Shown here one piece after another: positions 48,875 through 62,225 of a DNA stretch of 64,000 bases; position 1 is the stretch's first letter, and each line of letters begins with the position of its first letter. The notes beneath the pieces were generated by a model, which was not told the DNA's origin, ran no database searches, and worked only from the letters and a program-made list of their open reading frames with translations. A program made the position numbers and the translations under genes. Source of the stretch: Chlorella sorokiniana (lineage: Eukaryota; Chlorophyta; Trebouxiophyceae; Chlorellales; Chlorellaceae); the NCBI GenBank assembly GCA_025917655.1, contig CP084619.1, positions 1,426,001 through 1,490,000 on the forward strand. The letters are read 5' to 3'.

Positions 48875-49276
48875 TTATGAGTCGGACTCCTCACCGCCAA
48901 TGGCTGCCTGCTTGAACTCCCATTGCCGCCGGCAAAAAGGGCATTTCTGCTCCGTTTGGCTCTGCAGCCAGCGGTTGATACACTGCAGGTGGAAGGCATG
49001 GGTGCAGATGCCCCACACCACCGGCGAGTCGTCGCCAGGGTACTTTCCATCAGGTGGACAGCCATCGAAGGGCATGCGGCAGATGCCGCACACATCATCA
49101 CCTGGACCGCAAGCCAGAATTGGATCAGTTGGGCGCAACACGTATGGATAGGAAGCCGGTGACCTAACGTCCGGCGGCGTGCGGCCACACCGCAGCGACA
49201 GCGACGGCGCTGCACCTGCGTTCCATGTCCAGCTCGCCACTGCATGCCAACTCTTGATGCGGACTTCAAATGTCAT
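48875..49276 (-). CDS. APC11: APC11, RING-H2 subunit of the anaphase-promoting complex
   Basis: Catalytic RING subunit of the APC/C ubiquitin ligase that drives mitotic exit. Two exons, 49276-49216 and 49101-48875, joined in phase 1. The protein reads MTFEVRIKSWHAVASWTWNA, then GDDVCGICRMPFDG, WGICTHAFHLQCINRWL and CPFCRRQWEFK. The two RING zinc sites are complete (CxxC, CxH, HxxC, CPxC). The family insert that normally reads CCPDCK…GDDC is here CPPDGK…GDDS, so three of the usual third-zinc cysteines are replaced. The C-terminus has a short acidic extension (AAIGGEESDS). The coding frame is intact and the start is supported by the family N-terminus. Divergent from the SKI8-like gene. Confidence 0.93.
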   Translation of the reverse strand: MTFEVRIKSWHAVASWTWNAGAAPSLSLRCGRTPPDVRSPASYPYVLRPTDPILACGPGDDVCGICRMPFDGCPPDGKYPGDDSPVVWGICTHAFHLQCINRWLQSQTEQKCPFCRRQWEFKQAAIGGEESDS

Positions 49277-49613
49277 CCTGTGCGCTGCCGGTGACGGCTG
49301 TTCTTCTCTGAAATGATCGCTTCTGGTGAATGCCTAATCTCTTCTTCCTGCACCTTAGCGACTTTGAATGTTACGAAAGCTTATTTATGTTGCATGGCTC
49401 GCTGTTGTGCCTTGAATGTGCCAAACATGTCATGTACCGCTGCGATGTCCCGCAACCCCTGTTCCCTGCGCGTGTATGAAGCTCACCCAGTGTGCAATCG
49501 GCCTGGATCGCACGTGAAGCCAACAGCTACCCTCCAAGCCTTCCCGATCACCCTCCATCGCTCCTGGTTGCACAGACGGCACTTTTGTTGGCTGCTGCTA
49601 GGCTTTGCACGCT
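49277..49613. promoter_or_regulatory. Bidirectional promoter region, APC11 / SKI8-like
   Basis: 337 bp between two divergent start codons, AT-richer than the flanking exons. Both promoters and leaders must lie here. I find no strong named motif. Confidence 0.5.
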
Positions 49614-51383
49614 ATGCGACTATCCCTGTTGCAAAGGCAGGAAAACGCCCATGATGACTCTGTTTGGGCAGCAGCTTGGTCGCCGACCGACAATACGCTA
49701 GTGACGGGCTCAGTGGACGAGAGCGTGAAGCTGTGGCGGGAGACGGGAGACACCCTTGAGCAAGTTCACCACCTGGTGAGTCAGCTCCGTTTCAGGCAGG
49801 GAACCGTCGCCGCTGCCTAGCACCGCCGCTCCAATCGCCCCCTGGCCTGCCCCGCAGGTAGGCCTGTCCCTCGGCGTGCTGGGCGTCAGCGTGGACCCCA
49901 GCGGGCAGTATGGCGCTGCCAGCAGCCTGGACAGCTATGTGACCATCTGGAGGATGGACGATTACTCGACAGGTAGGTTGCGCGCCCGTGCAGAAGCAGG
50001 CCGACCTGGCATATCGGAGCGACCCATTGCCTGAACTTCCGGCTGTCTCTGTCGGCCTGCCGCTGCTGCAGTCCATCAATTCACCGACATTCCGCCCAGC
50101 GAGACCTGGAGCCTGGCCTTCAGCCCGGCATCTGACAAGACGCTGCTGGCGGTGGCGGGCGGCAGCGGCAACGCGGTGCGCCTGCTGGATGTGGGGGCCA
50201 AGGAGCAGGCGGCGGCGCTGGCAATGCCGCAGGCAGCGGAGAAGCAGCGGCGGGAAAAGTTTTTGCTGAGCGTTGCGTGTAGCCCAGGTGCGATGCCTTT
50301 TACTGCAGCGGCTGGGCACGTGGGGGAGGCGCAAGGGGGCGGCGGGGGCGGGGGCCCAGGCACGGCCTGCCGGAACAGCGCCAGCCCTGCAACAAACTTG
50401 CAGTTTTGACAAGTTCGAGTTCGAACGCCAGGCTCTGCTGGCAAGGCCCCTCTGCAACAGTCCAGCCGCGGGTTGCGCCCTTCCTTCTGCACAATTCAAC
50501 GGCGGCTGCTCCCCATGCGACTCCCCTCGCAGATGGGCGGCGGCTAGCAGCGGGTGGCATGGACGGCACCGTGGCGGTGTTTGACGTGGCCACCGCCCAG
50601 CTGCTGCACACGCTGGACGGCCACTTCAAGCCTGTGCGGGACCTGTGCTTCACGCCTGGTGGGAGCGGGGGCAGGCTGGGCTGCATCGCACTCCCGGCCA
50701 CGGGACCTATGCGCGCATTTGTGGAGCGCAGGAGTCGATAGCGGCTGCTGCCCACCAGCCAACCCTGCTTGGCCCCTGCCCGGCTGCTTTCCAGACTCGA
50801 AGCACGTGTTGACAGCCTGCGACGACATGCACGCCCACCTGTACGACGCGGAGCACGGGCAGCTGGTGGAGGCGTTCTCGGGTGCGCACCCTGCTGGCCA
50901 GCGCGCGGTGGCTGCAGCGCCCACCCGCGCTTGGTGGCTCAGCTGGTGGCTGCATCAGGAAAGTCGTGCGGTCGAGCGTTCTGCTTTTCGCCGTGTGCCC
51001 CACTGGTCTCCGGCCCTTGCCCTCTCCGGGCCTGCCCTGCGCAGGCCATGAATCGTGGGTGCTCAGTGTGAGCGCGCACCCGGGCGGCCATGCCTTTGCC
51101 ACAGGCAGCAGTGACAGCAAAGTGAAGCTGTGGGACCTGCAGACACGGACGTGCGCGCAGGTGTGTGTGGGGGGCATTTGGGTGGGTGCAGCTAGGAATC
51201 GCCTCCGCAAGTCAGTTGCATACGCTGGCTGCTTGCACGCTCATCATGCCGTGCGCTGCCATCCCGCAGACCTGCAGCGAGCACACTGACCAGGTGTGGG
51301 GTGTGCGCTACCGCCCTGATGGCGCCCGGCTGGCGACGACCTCAGATGACCACAGCGTGTGCATCTTCGACTTTGCGGCGTAG
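49614..51383 (+). CDS. SKI8/WDR61/VIP3 WD40-repeat protein
   Basis: Seven-bladed WD40 adaptor shared by the Paf1 transcription complex and the cytosolic Ski mRNA-decay complex. Seven exons with intact frames and mostly phase-1 introns; exon 1 is 49614-49775. Blades begin HDDSVWAAAWSPTDNTLVTG with KLWRETGD, then GVLGVSVDPSGQYGAASSLD, ETWSLAFSPASDKTLLAVAG, KFLLSVACSPDGRRLAAGGM, FKPVRDLCFTPDSKHVLTAC, HESWVLSVSAHPGGHAFATG, and HTDQVWGVRYRPDGARLATT with the end CIFDFAA. The order and the long blade-4 linker (KEQAAALAMPQAAEKQRREK) match SKI8/WDR61 rather than other WD40 proteins. The short N-terminal RLSLLQRQENA also fits. Length, about 310 residues, is usual for the family. Confidence 0.9.
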
Positions 51384-51750
51384 CCTGCTGTTGCCCTGGG
51401 TGCTTGTTCGTTCGGACCGGGAAGCGATGTAAGCCTCGGGCGTCGCAGCACTCTAATCAGAGCATGTTGGTGGCGGACAGCAAGAGTGCATGTGCAGCAC
51501 TGCTTGGATGCGGCGCCCGCGTGCTGAGTGCGCAGTCAGCCAACCGCTTGCTAGGCAAACCCGCTTTTCTGTTCCTTTCCTCGAGGCATGATCCTGCGCT
51601 TTAGGATTTTTAGAGTTTGTGAAGGTATACAATCAACGTGGACGGTATGTTGCCGTCCAGCCCTGCACTCGAGGTTGCAAGCTATGTCGTCGGCGATGAT
51701 AGCCTGCGCAGATCACATCAACTTTCGTTGTTGCGCAGGTCCGCTGCTTG
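51384..51750. other. 3' UTR of SKI8-like gene and upstream region of next gene
   Basis: 367 bp, no gene seen. Contains the SKI8-like poly(A) signal near its left end. Confidence 0.6.
51428..51432 (+). promoter_or_regulatory. TGTAA poly(A) signal of the SKI8-like gene
   Basis: TGTAA 45 nt past the stop codon. Confidence 0.55.
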
Positions 51751-52386
51751 ATGCGGCCTTTGCCGTGCAAAGTTACGACAGGAACTGGGCCGCCGCATGG
51801 AGACGGCGGCGGCATGCTCCACTACTTTGCCTATGGGGCGAACATGGCTCCCAGCGTGCTTGCAAAGCGCGGCGTGCAGCCAATCAGCAGCGAGGCAGCA
51901 GTGGTGTCCGATAGAGGTACATGGCTGTGCTTCGGCCACCGCGGCGGTTACGCCACACTGGTGCAGCGGCGGCGCCGTGAGGCCGTTGCGCCCCCGCCTC
52001 AGCCAGCTTGGCAGCAGCCTCATGGCGTGTTGCATGCCCTGCGGGCGGAGGATCTGCAGCAGCTGGCACAGCGGGAAGTGGGGTACTGCTTGACCCACCT
52101 GCCGGTGCAGCCATACACCCACGCGCAGCCCTGCACCGCCGTCGCCTTCGTCTCCTCGCCGCTGCTGCGCTCTACCACCCAGCCCCCCCGACAGCGCTAC
52201 CATGCCCTTCTGCTGGAGGGCTGCCAGCACTTTCAGCTGGATGCGCGGTATGCGTCGTGGCTAGAAGAGCTGGATGTGAGTGACGGCCGCCTGGATGCGC
52301 ACGACGCATGCCCCGCAGACTCGCTGGCCAAGCTGCTGGCGGCAGGCGCGGTTGCCGGCAGCGCCTGGGCATCGGCACACCTGTAG
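51751..52386 (+). CDS. Gamma-glutamylcyclotransferase-like (GGCT fold) protein
   Basis: Single-exon gene, 211 codons from the first ATG. The fold signature MLHYFAYGANMAPSVLAKRG opens the domain, giving the substrate-binding YxYGSN-like loop. It is followed by AVVSDRGTWLCFGHRGGYAT and the family strand GVLHALRAEDLQQLAQREVG. The Glu in QREVGY matches the catalytic acid of GGCT enzymes. Such enzymes release 5-oxoproline from gamma-glutamyl amines; the substrate here is unknown. The domain could also start at ATG 51814, which would remove a 21-residue Gly-rich leader without known targeting features. It is the only multi-hundred-base gene in the window without an intron, apart from a possible unseen 5' non-coding one. 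It converges on the hexose symporter gene. Confidence 0.75.
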   Translation: MRPLPCKVTTGTGPPHGDGGGMLHYFAYGANMAPSVLAKRGVQPISSEAAVVSDRGTWLCFGHRGGYATLVQRRRREAVAPPPQPAWQQPHGVLHALRAEDLQQLAQREVGYCLTHLPVQPYTHAQPCTAVAFVSSPLLRSTTQPPRQRYHALLLEGCQHFQLDARYASWLEELDVSDGRLDAHDACPADSLAKLLAAGAVAGSAWASAHL

Positions 52387-52828
52387 GTACACTACTTTGA
52401 ATGGCCCCATACATCTTCAACCTTCTTAATCTTGAGAAAATTTACAGAGCTTCTGTGCAATCCGGAGGATAGGTTGGGAGGCAATGAGCCCCAACAGCAC
52501 GGCTGATCATGAGCGCAACGTGGAAGTTTGCCTGAGGAGCCAGCGGCCAGCGGCCGCCGTCACCTACAGGAGACAGCCGAATGCAGGCAGCACCGGCCGG
52601 CAAAACAGCAGGGCAACATTCAAGTAGCTTGGGTTGTGGGTGAGGTCCAGCAAACCGGACAGGTTGAGTTTGTGTGACGGTGACCGACCGACGTGTCACC
52701 TCTCGCAGACAATGGAAAGGATTGTAGCATGCAATGGCCTGAAACGTATGCACGTCCTGAAAATTGAAAAATTGGAGCTGGCGTGTGCAGCCGAACAGGT
52801 ACAAAGAGCAGCATATGCCGGGAGTGCG
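52387..52828. other. Convergent intergenic region
   Basis: 442 bp between the GGCT-like and HUP stops. TGTAA on the minus strand at 52442-52446 is a possible, rather distant, HUP poly(A) signal. No gene seen. Confidence 0.55.
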
Positions 52829-55800
52829 TCACACGTGAGCTGTGACAGTCTTGGGTGGCACTGCCTCAATGGGCGGGGCCGCCGGGTGGGCTGCAGCACC
52901 CTCCATCTGGCCGGCCTTGCGCGACGCGGTGCGTGCCTCGTCGCGTCCAATGATCTGCAGGGGTGGCGGTAGACTTCGAATGGTGGCGGTAGACTTGAAT
53001 GCGTGCCAGGGAGGCATAGACACCAGCGGCGAAGCAAATGCTGCCACGGTCTCACTCACGTCTTGCGCAGCGGGCCCCATCCACTTGCCCCAGAACCAGT
53101 GCTTGGCAAACTTGACCTGGGAGTGGGAGTGGGAAGCAATGACAGTGGGAGTAAGGGCGACTGTCGACAGCCACTGGCAAGCACCAGGAATTGCACCTGG
53201 TGTTTTCTCTCGCTCAGCAGCCCTGGGTCCCCTACACCAGCCCAAACAAAGATGTTGGGGCAACTCACATGGATGCGCTCCACGGGCACGCCCTTGGTCT
53301 CCGGCAGGAAGAAGAAGACAAACAGCGTCATGAGGAGGACCCAGCTTGCGCTGCGGGAAGGGAGGGTAACAGGTGGCGATGGGTTTGCGGCACTTGAGAA
53401 CTGAGCTGGAACGATACAGACTCTCCCACCCAGTTCACTGCCGCCGCGACTCCTGCCGCCTCGACTTACAAGAAGATGAAGACGCCCCAACGCTGCAGCA
53501 GGGGGTACCTTGCGCAGAGCAGGGTCAGGACTCGCGGTGCGCATGCAGCAGGCGAAAGAGCTCAAGCTGGTCTCCCTGCTGCGCCTGTGCCCGGGGCTGC
53601 TCCCAGCTGGCAGAGGACCAGGCTGGTGGCGCCCCCTGTGCTTCACCCTGACCATCCCGCACCCACCATTGCGCAAAGCATCGAAAGGAAGGCTTGCCCC
53701 ACCACAAAGCTGCGGACAGGGGGCAGGGGGCAGTGGGTGCGCCGGCTCAGGGCGGGCGGCGATCCACCAGGCATTGCGCGGTGCGCTCAAGGGCTCACGA
53801 GAAGAGGAAGTTGATGACGACAGCTGCCGACATGCCCGCAGCACGCGTCTCCAGGGTTTGGATCTCAGAAGGCACCTGGGGGTAGCGACGGGGCGAGGGC
53901 AGCACAGGACTGCTGGGGAACACTGGCGCACTGGGTAGCAATGCGGCTTGCAACCGAAGCGCACACACCCCGTACAGGCGCACCCCATTGCCGGCACATG
54001 CGCATGTGCAAGCCTGCAGGCTGCTGCGGCTCTCACCAGCCAGCCCAGCGGGCCCCAAGACCAGGCAAAGCCGGCGACGAAGACGCAGATGACAACAAGG
54101 ACGCCGATGGCGACGTTGTTGGGCAGCACGTTGTTGTACTTGGGAAACTCAACCGCCAGCACAACCCCGTAACAATCTGCACACTCGAACGATGAAGCGT
54201 GCAACACAGTGAAATCGCGATAAAGACGAGCATATGCATGCATGTCATTCCAGAAGCGTTGGCCTGGCGGGCACACCGCACGCCGCAAGGCAGCGCCAGC
54301 CTGGCAGCGCACCTGCGCGACCATCATCTGCACGCCGCCCTCCAGGAACAGGAAGCGTCGACCAAACTTGTCCACTGCAACAGCAAAACATGGCATTGGG
54401 AGAAATGGATGACCTTCAGTGGTAAGGCAGCATGGGTGGGAAAGCGGGAGGATGTACGCATGCCTTCATGGCGCATGGGCGGCCAGCGCGCGCGCAGGGC
54501 AACAACAGAGGCGCGTGTGGGCCACAAGCAGGCGCAGCACGAGCAGTGTGGAACTGCCCAGCCCTTCAACAATGCAGGCAGCCGCCTCGCCCGACAGGAT
54601 GGAGACGAAGGTGGACACCACGTTCACTGCGCCGATGATGACGGTGTTCAGCAGCGAGGCACTCTTGCCGGAGCCCAGGGAGTTGAAGATCACGGGGACC
54701 TGCGGGGCGGGCGCATGGGCGCGGGTGCACGAGTGCAAATGGGCATCGTCAGGAGAGAGGCGCCAGTGGAGGGCACGAGCGCGTGGCTGAGCAAAGTCGA
54801 ACGCTTTGGAGTTTTGGGCGGAGCACAGCAGAAGTACGCACGTAGAACATGATGGCCTGCAGGAGGGGCGAGGTGCGGGGGAAGGAGCGAGAGTGTGCGT
54901 GAGTCGTTGTTGGTGTGTGTGGGGTGGGGTGGGGGATTTTGGGGGCACCTTCCATCACAACAACGGTTTCAAACCGCAGCAGGACAACTTACGTTGATGC
55001 CCGTCCACTGCTGAAGCATTGCAATCAGGCAGGTGACGATCTGCAGCAGGGGCAAGATCACAGGCAGATGACTGGGTGACTGACAGTGCAGGCTCGTGGC
55101 CAGCACAGCCCTGCGATGCCTAAGGTGGCCTGCAAACAAATGCCCTATGCCTGGTGGGAGGCTCACCAACATGGGCGAGTAGGGACGCGTGAACATGGTC
55201 TTCCAGCTCTGCACAAAGCGTGCGCACAGGGTAAGCCGGGCGGCATGGTACTTAGGTGCCTCACCGCTGCCGCTGTGCCGCACACGTGCAGGGCATTCAT
55301 TGCGGACTCACGTCGCGCAGCCGGATGTTGGAGGCCACATCGGATGCCTCCTTGATGTCCCCATACTCTGCAGATGGGCGTTGAAGGCAGCGTGGGCGAA
55401 GCAGGTTAACAGAGGGTGGCTTTCCTGATCAGCTCACTCCCAACGCCAGACAGCCTGTCGTGCAACGGCACGGCCTCAGGCGGTGGTGGCTCCACCGGCG
55501 GCAGTGCAGCGACAGAAGCCAATCACCCGCATGCACATTGGTGGTGCCGCGCAGCTTCTCCAGCACGGCGCGGCCGCGATCCAGGTGGCCTCTGCGGTGG
55601 TGCAGCGGACCGCTGGTCGGGAAGGAAAGCAGTTCCTGCAGGCCCGCAGGTGCAGACGAGCGGAGGGGCCCCTGCGAGCCAGATGTGCATGCACATGCAT
55701 GTCCAGAATGCTGGCAGCGCTGCCTCACCGCTCAATGAGGGAGTTTGGGGACTCGGGCAGCAGGATGCCGCCCAGCAGCAGGATGAAGGCGGGGACGGCG

Positions 55801-57334
55801 GCCAGGCCCAGGCTCAGCCGCCAGCCGTGGTCCCAGTCTTGCACGCCTGCAGGGGGAAGGACCTCCGGGCCCGCTCATGAGCTGGCACCCTGCAAGAGGC
55901 TCCCTTAGCTGCTTCGGCAAAACTGAGACGGCGGGCCTCGTGCACCAGGAAGCGACGCACCGTAGTTGATGAGCTGCGCCACAAGGATGCCGACGGTCAC
56001 CGCCAGCTGGAACATCATGTTGAGCCCACCCCTGCACACCAGGACGAGAATCACAGGCTGCGGCAGGATGTGGTGGAATCGGAGCATCCCCCTGGCCGAT
56101 TTCGAGCGGGGAATCCTCTGCATGAAGCTGCCTGTCCCGCTCAGCACCTGTACTTGAATGGCGCCATCTCTGAGAGGTACAGGGGCACAACCTGGTTGGC
56201 CATACCCACGCCAAAGCCCAAAAAGATTCGGCCTGCAAGCGGGGCAAAGCAAGCAAACAGCTGAAGTTAAGTAACATCGTCTGCATGGCCCCCTGTGCGA
56301 GGCAGCAATGCGGCAGCAAGGCGCCTTTGAGGTGCAGATCGAACTGGACGCCGGGCGCAGCGCACACCACGCACCCACAACCAGCATCCACAAGAACTCT
56401 GCGCCGGCGTTCAGGCCAGAACCAGCCAGGAACCAGAGGGCTGCAACAATCATGGTGATCTGTAGGGATTGCAGATCGCAGCGTTGCCTGGGGTGAGGCA
56501 GAGCAGGAAGGCATGAAGGAGGGGAAAGCGGCAGAGGTGCAGGGTGGGGATGGGAGAGCAGCGGACACCAGCGGGAGCCCTGCACTGCTGCAGTCGGAGG
56601 CGAGTGCCCCCGGCAGCACCGCAGGAGGGGGGAGGGCCTACCTTGCGCCCGAAGTGGCGCGTGATGTGCCCGGCAAACAGCGAGGAGAACAGACCAGCAA
56701 GGAAGAGCGAGGAGGTGAAGACCTGGGGCGGGGGATGGAAGGTGGGAGGGAGGGGCGCGCGATTCTCAGCGAGAGCATAGCAAACTGTGAAGCTTTGATT
56801 AGTACGCTGTTTTCAGCAATAGACTGTTTCCTTGGTGGCTGAAAGAGTGGAGCGGAGCAGCTGCAGCCCACCTGCAGCTTCTGGTCGTTGTAGGTGCAGT
56901 AGGGGTCCGTGCTGGTGGCCCCGCCGCCGTGCTTAGCCTCGTACACATCAGGAAAGAACTGCGGTGGTGGGGATTCCGCGCAGTGCACATGAGCGCGCTG
57001 CTGCAAGGCGACGCAGGAAGCCAGGAACTGAACAGCCGCGAGCACGGCCGCCCTGGCGGCAGCGGCAGATGGCCAGCCTCAGAGGCAGCAGCCTGCGTCC
57101 CCACCTTGCGCTGGAACTCCTCGAACGACTCCACCCCGCCGGTGATGCCGATGTCGTAGCCTGCGCGGGACCAGAAGGCGTAGGACCAGAGGGGCAGGGG
57201 TAGCACCAGGGGTGCGGCGCCAAGGAGCAACTTTGCAGACAGCGAGGCTACGCCCAATGATTAACCCACCGAAAAGCAGTCCGCCTATGTGATTTTTAGT
57301 GGTATGATGTTGGTGTGAAGGGGGAAGGGAGGGT

Positions 57335-57367
<33 letters not shown>

Positions 57368-57734
57368 CGCAACGTGAATGACGACATCTCGATGTAGGAG
57401 TCCTTGCCGGCTGTCCGCAGCATGGCACGGCTGTGCCTGGCTGATGTGCTGCTCACCTGCCGATGCAATGAGGGCCACCATCATCACGTACCTGCAGCAT
57501 GGAGGACAGGTGGCAGGCCTCAGCACCTGGGCCTAGCACTGCGCTGCATGGCGCGATTCAGCCCTGGGGCAGGTGATGCACTGCCCCGATGCTCCCACAG
57601 GAAGCCCAGCTACGATGACAAGCTGTGCACAGAACAGGCTGTTTGCATAACATCACCGACCAAGTCAGCTTGCTCTCGTAGCCGGCGAGGTTGAGCGCCG
57701 AGGCGCGCGTCAGCACCGGACCACCGCCCGCCAT
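52829..57734 (-). CDS. Hexose/H+ symporter, Chlorella HUP type
   Basis: Major-facilitator sugar transporter of the plasma membrane, 12 helices, importing hexose with protons. At least a dozen exons. Exon 1 (57734-57661) reads [20 protein letters not shown] and resembles the HUP N-terminus. Exons 57491-57457 and 57284-57270 complete helix 1: [20 protein letters not shown] then [15 protein letters not shown]. Later blocks include [64 protein letters not shown] with [87 protein letters not shown] and [13 protein letters not shown]. The GYD Asp and the QQ pair, important in HUP1, are kept. The tail ends [15 protein letters not shown]. No clear regulation signal seen. Confidence 0.93.
52962..53000 (+). 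repeat. 20-bp tandem duplication in the last HUP intron
   Basis: Two adjacent near-identical copies (52962-52981 and 52982-53000, one base shorter), each with GGTGGCGGTAGACTT. On the minus strand they lie just upstream of the CTGCAG acceptor that opens the exon IIGRDEART. Confidence 0.85.
57270..57284 (-). other. 15-nt micro-exon of the hexose symporter
   Basis: Fifteen bases between CACATAG and GTGGGTTA. Phase 1 on both sides, it supplies GGLLF and parts of two Gly codons in the helix-1 sequence ASAGGLLFGYDIG, which all HUP-type transporters share. Confidence 0.75.
57335..57367 (+). repeat. 33-nt poly-G tract (poly-C on the transcribed strand)
   Basis: Uninterrupted G run inside the HUP intron just upstream of the 15-nt micro-exon. 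On the sense strand it is poly-C followed by a pyrimidine-rich stretch leading toward the acceptor. Confidence 0.9.
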
Positions 57735-59186
57735 GTCGTGCCGCCTGTGCCTGCCGAGTGTTGCACTAGGCTTGAGCGGTTGGCAGCAACGCGCCTGCGG
57801 TGCAGCCTGGTCGCAGGAGGGGGGGGGGGGACCCTGTGACAGGGGCAGGGTGGGGGTGGTGGCGCTCGAGCAGGAGGGGGAGCGGCCGCCGCCGGCCCTG
57901 GAGCTGTGCTTTGTGCAATCAAAGCAGACCCCCTTAGAGTCCCTGTGCCCTACATTTACAAAACTGGCTCTGCTGCCGGCGGCAGCCTAGCAGGCTGGGT
58001 GCTGAGCTACTCACTTTTGTGCTGTGTATGTCGTTGGAGGGACCCTCGGTTGAAAGCAAGAGGGGCTGATCTTGGCTCTGGACACAAGCGAGTGACAGAA
58101 GAACGCAGGGTAACAACAAACTGGCGGAAGAAGAAGCACAGGGGATTGCAAAACAGTTCCACATGGCGGCGGTGCATGCCTGGCGCGGCCAGCTGGAACC
58201 TGCATCCACCCACTTGGCTTCGCCCTGGCTTCAGGCCCGCCTCCATGCCTCCTTAGTGCGTTTGTGCGTCCTGCAGCCGCTTTGCAGACCGTCCAAGGCA
58301 ACCTCTGCACCGACCCCAATCGTTATCTATGGCGACTGGCAGCCTTGGCCTCCTGAGCAGGCCTCAGGCGTCCATTAGGCCCTTGCAACACAGCAGTCGC
58401 GACATGGGCGCCGCTGTCCCCGAATTTCCTGAGGCATGGCCCCGCGTGAGGTCAGCGTCACATGGGTGCAGTGAGGGGCTGCAGCGGTTGGGTGGGCGGC
58501 AGCGATGATCCATCTGGTCATCGAAGCCCAGAGCCACCGCTGCCTCCGCCCAGCTTCAGTCCCCCAAACCCGCCGTGAAGCAGGAGATTCCTGCTTTAGT
58601 GTGCATGGCACAACTGGGCTTGGGAAGCAACAGTTGTTGGCAGGGGTGATGCAAAAGCGGGCACGTTCGATACCTCTTGGGTTGCAGTGCGGGCCCCGGG
58701 CGAGGTGCCCAACCGCCTCCCTCTTGCACATGGCACCACCTTGGCGGCCCTGCGTTGTCGCAAAGCGTCCGCTTGCTGCCATCATGCGCAAGACGCGCTG
58801 CACCGCGTTGCACTGGGCCACCCGAAGGGCTGCCTGCTGCTGAAGGCAGCCCCGCCTCCCTGCTGCTGGTTGCCCCCAGCCTGGCAGCGTGCTGGGAGCG
58901 CCATCAAGCTGGCAGGAGTTTGAACACTTCAACGCCAAACGCCTCGCTTCATGCGCTGTTGATTTGTGACGTCCTCCGTTACTGCTACCATGTGACGCCC
59001 CAGCCAACGGTCAAGTCAGCAGCAGCAGTCAACCAGCAAAATAACAAGAGCACTTGAGCCGCTGCCTTTGCACATGGGAGGTGATAGGGGCTGGCAGAAG
59101 TGCGAAGTCGTGCAGCTTGAAAGCATGTTGCAAACAAGAGCCAGCCCCCACGCTGCTCTGCGGCACAATCCAGCTGGGCACCGAGC
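57735..59186. other. Intergenic: HUP upstream region and TPI 3' side
   Basis: About 1.45 kb. The part next to the HUP start should hold its promoter. An open frame of 210 codons on the minus strand (58375-59007) has no family resemblance and no intron signals; I do not call it a gene. A 13-base G run lies near 57818-57830. Confidence 0.5.
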
Positions 59187-61469
<2,283 letters not shown>

Positions 61470-62225
61470 ATTGAGGCGTGTGGCAGGAGTGGGAGGCAAG
61501 GATGATAAGTTCCACGTGCAGATAAAGGACGATGGCTTATCCAGACGCAAGGCCTGGGTTGGGTCATCTTTGCAGGCGGATGCCACAGCGCACGGCGTGG
61601 CCACGCGTGGCTGGACGTCGGGACCTCGACAGCTCATGCCTTTGTCCCTTTGAACCTGCTCATGACAATAGTGCACACCGCCGCATTGTAATGCATGCCG
61701 CATTCTATCTCGCCTCTTCTGCTGAGACAGTTTATTGGGGGCGCTGTGATTGCGATGCACCCGTGCAGGCCGTGCAGTGCTGCCGTCGATAGTATTTTCA
61801 GTCAATCACGAGTCTGCCGTCACTTGCATGCACAGCATTCCTTGTAGATACTGGATGAGTTTCCTGGCGCCACAATGCAAGCTCTGAAAAGGTCAGGTGC
61901 AGGTAGGAGTTCAGGGGTGAATCATTGTCAGGGGCTGGTGGCTCCTGTGCTTTTCAGACGTCGTCAGACGCCATGCTTCATTGAACTGCAAGAAGCTGGC
62001 AGGAGCAGTGAAGTTGATAATGATCACTTACAATGGTTTGAGCTGAGAAGACACGAGAAACCGCAAAACAAAGCCACCTTCCCGGCTGCACGCCGCTGAC
62101 GCTGCAGCCTCGGTGGCCGCCGCGCATGGGGAGACTCCGCCGCGTTCTCTACGTGCCGGCCACCCGCGTCCCCACACTGTTCCCTTATTGCTTACAGTAG
62201 CGGCCACTCCACCAGCGCAAGCTGG
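61470..62225. promoter_or_regulatory. Divergent intergenic region, TPI / arginine decarboxylase
   Basis: 756 bp between two divergent starts, with AT-richer stretches at about 61790-62060. It must carry both promoters. No gene or clear motif seen. Confidence 0.45.

Noticed and set aside
58375-59007. 210-codon frame on the minus strand between HUP and TPI
   Set aside because: Odd composition, no motif, no splice or start context. Likely chance, though a lineage-specific gene is possible.
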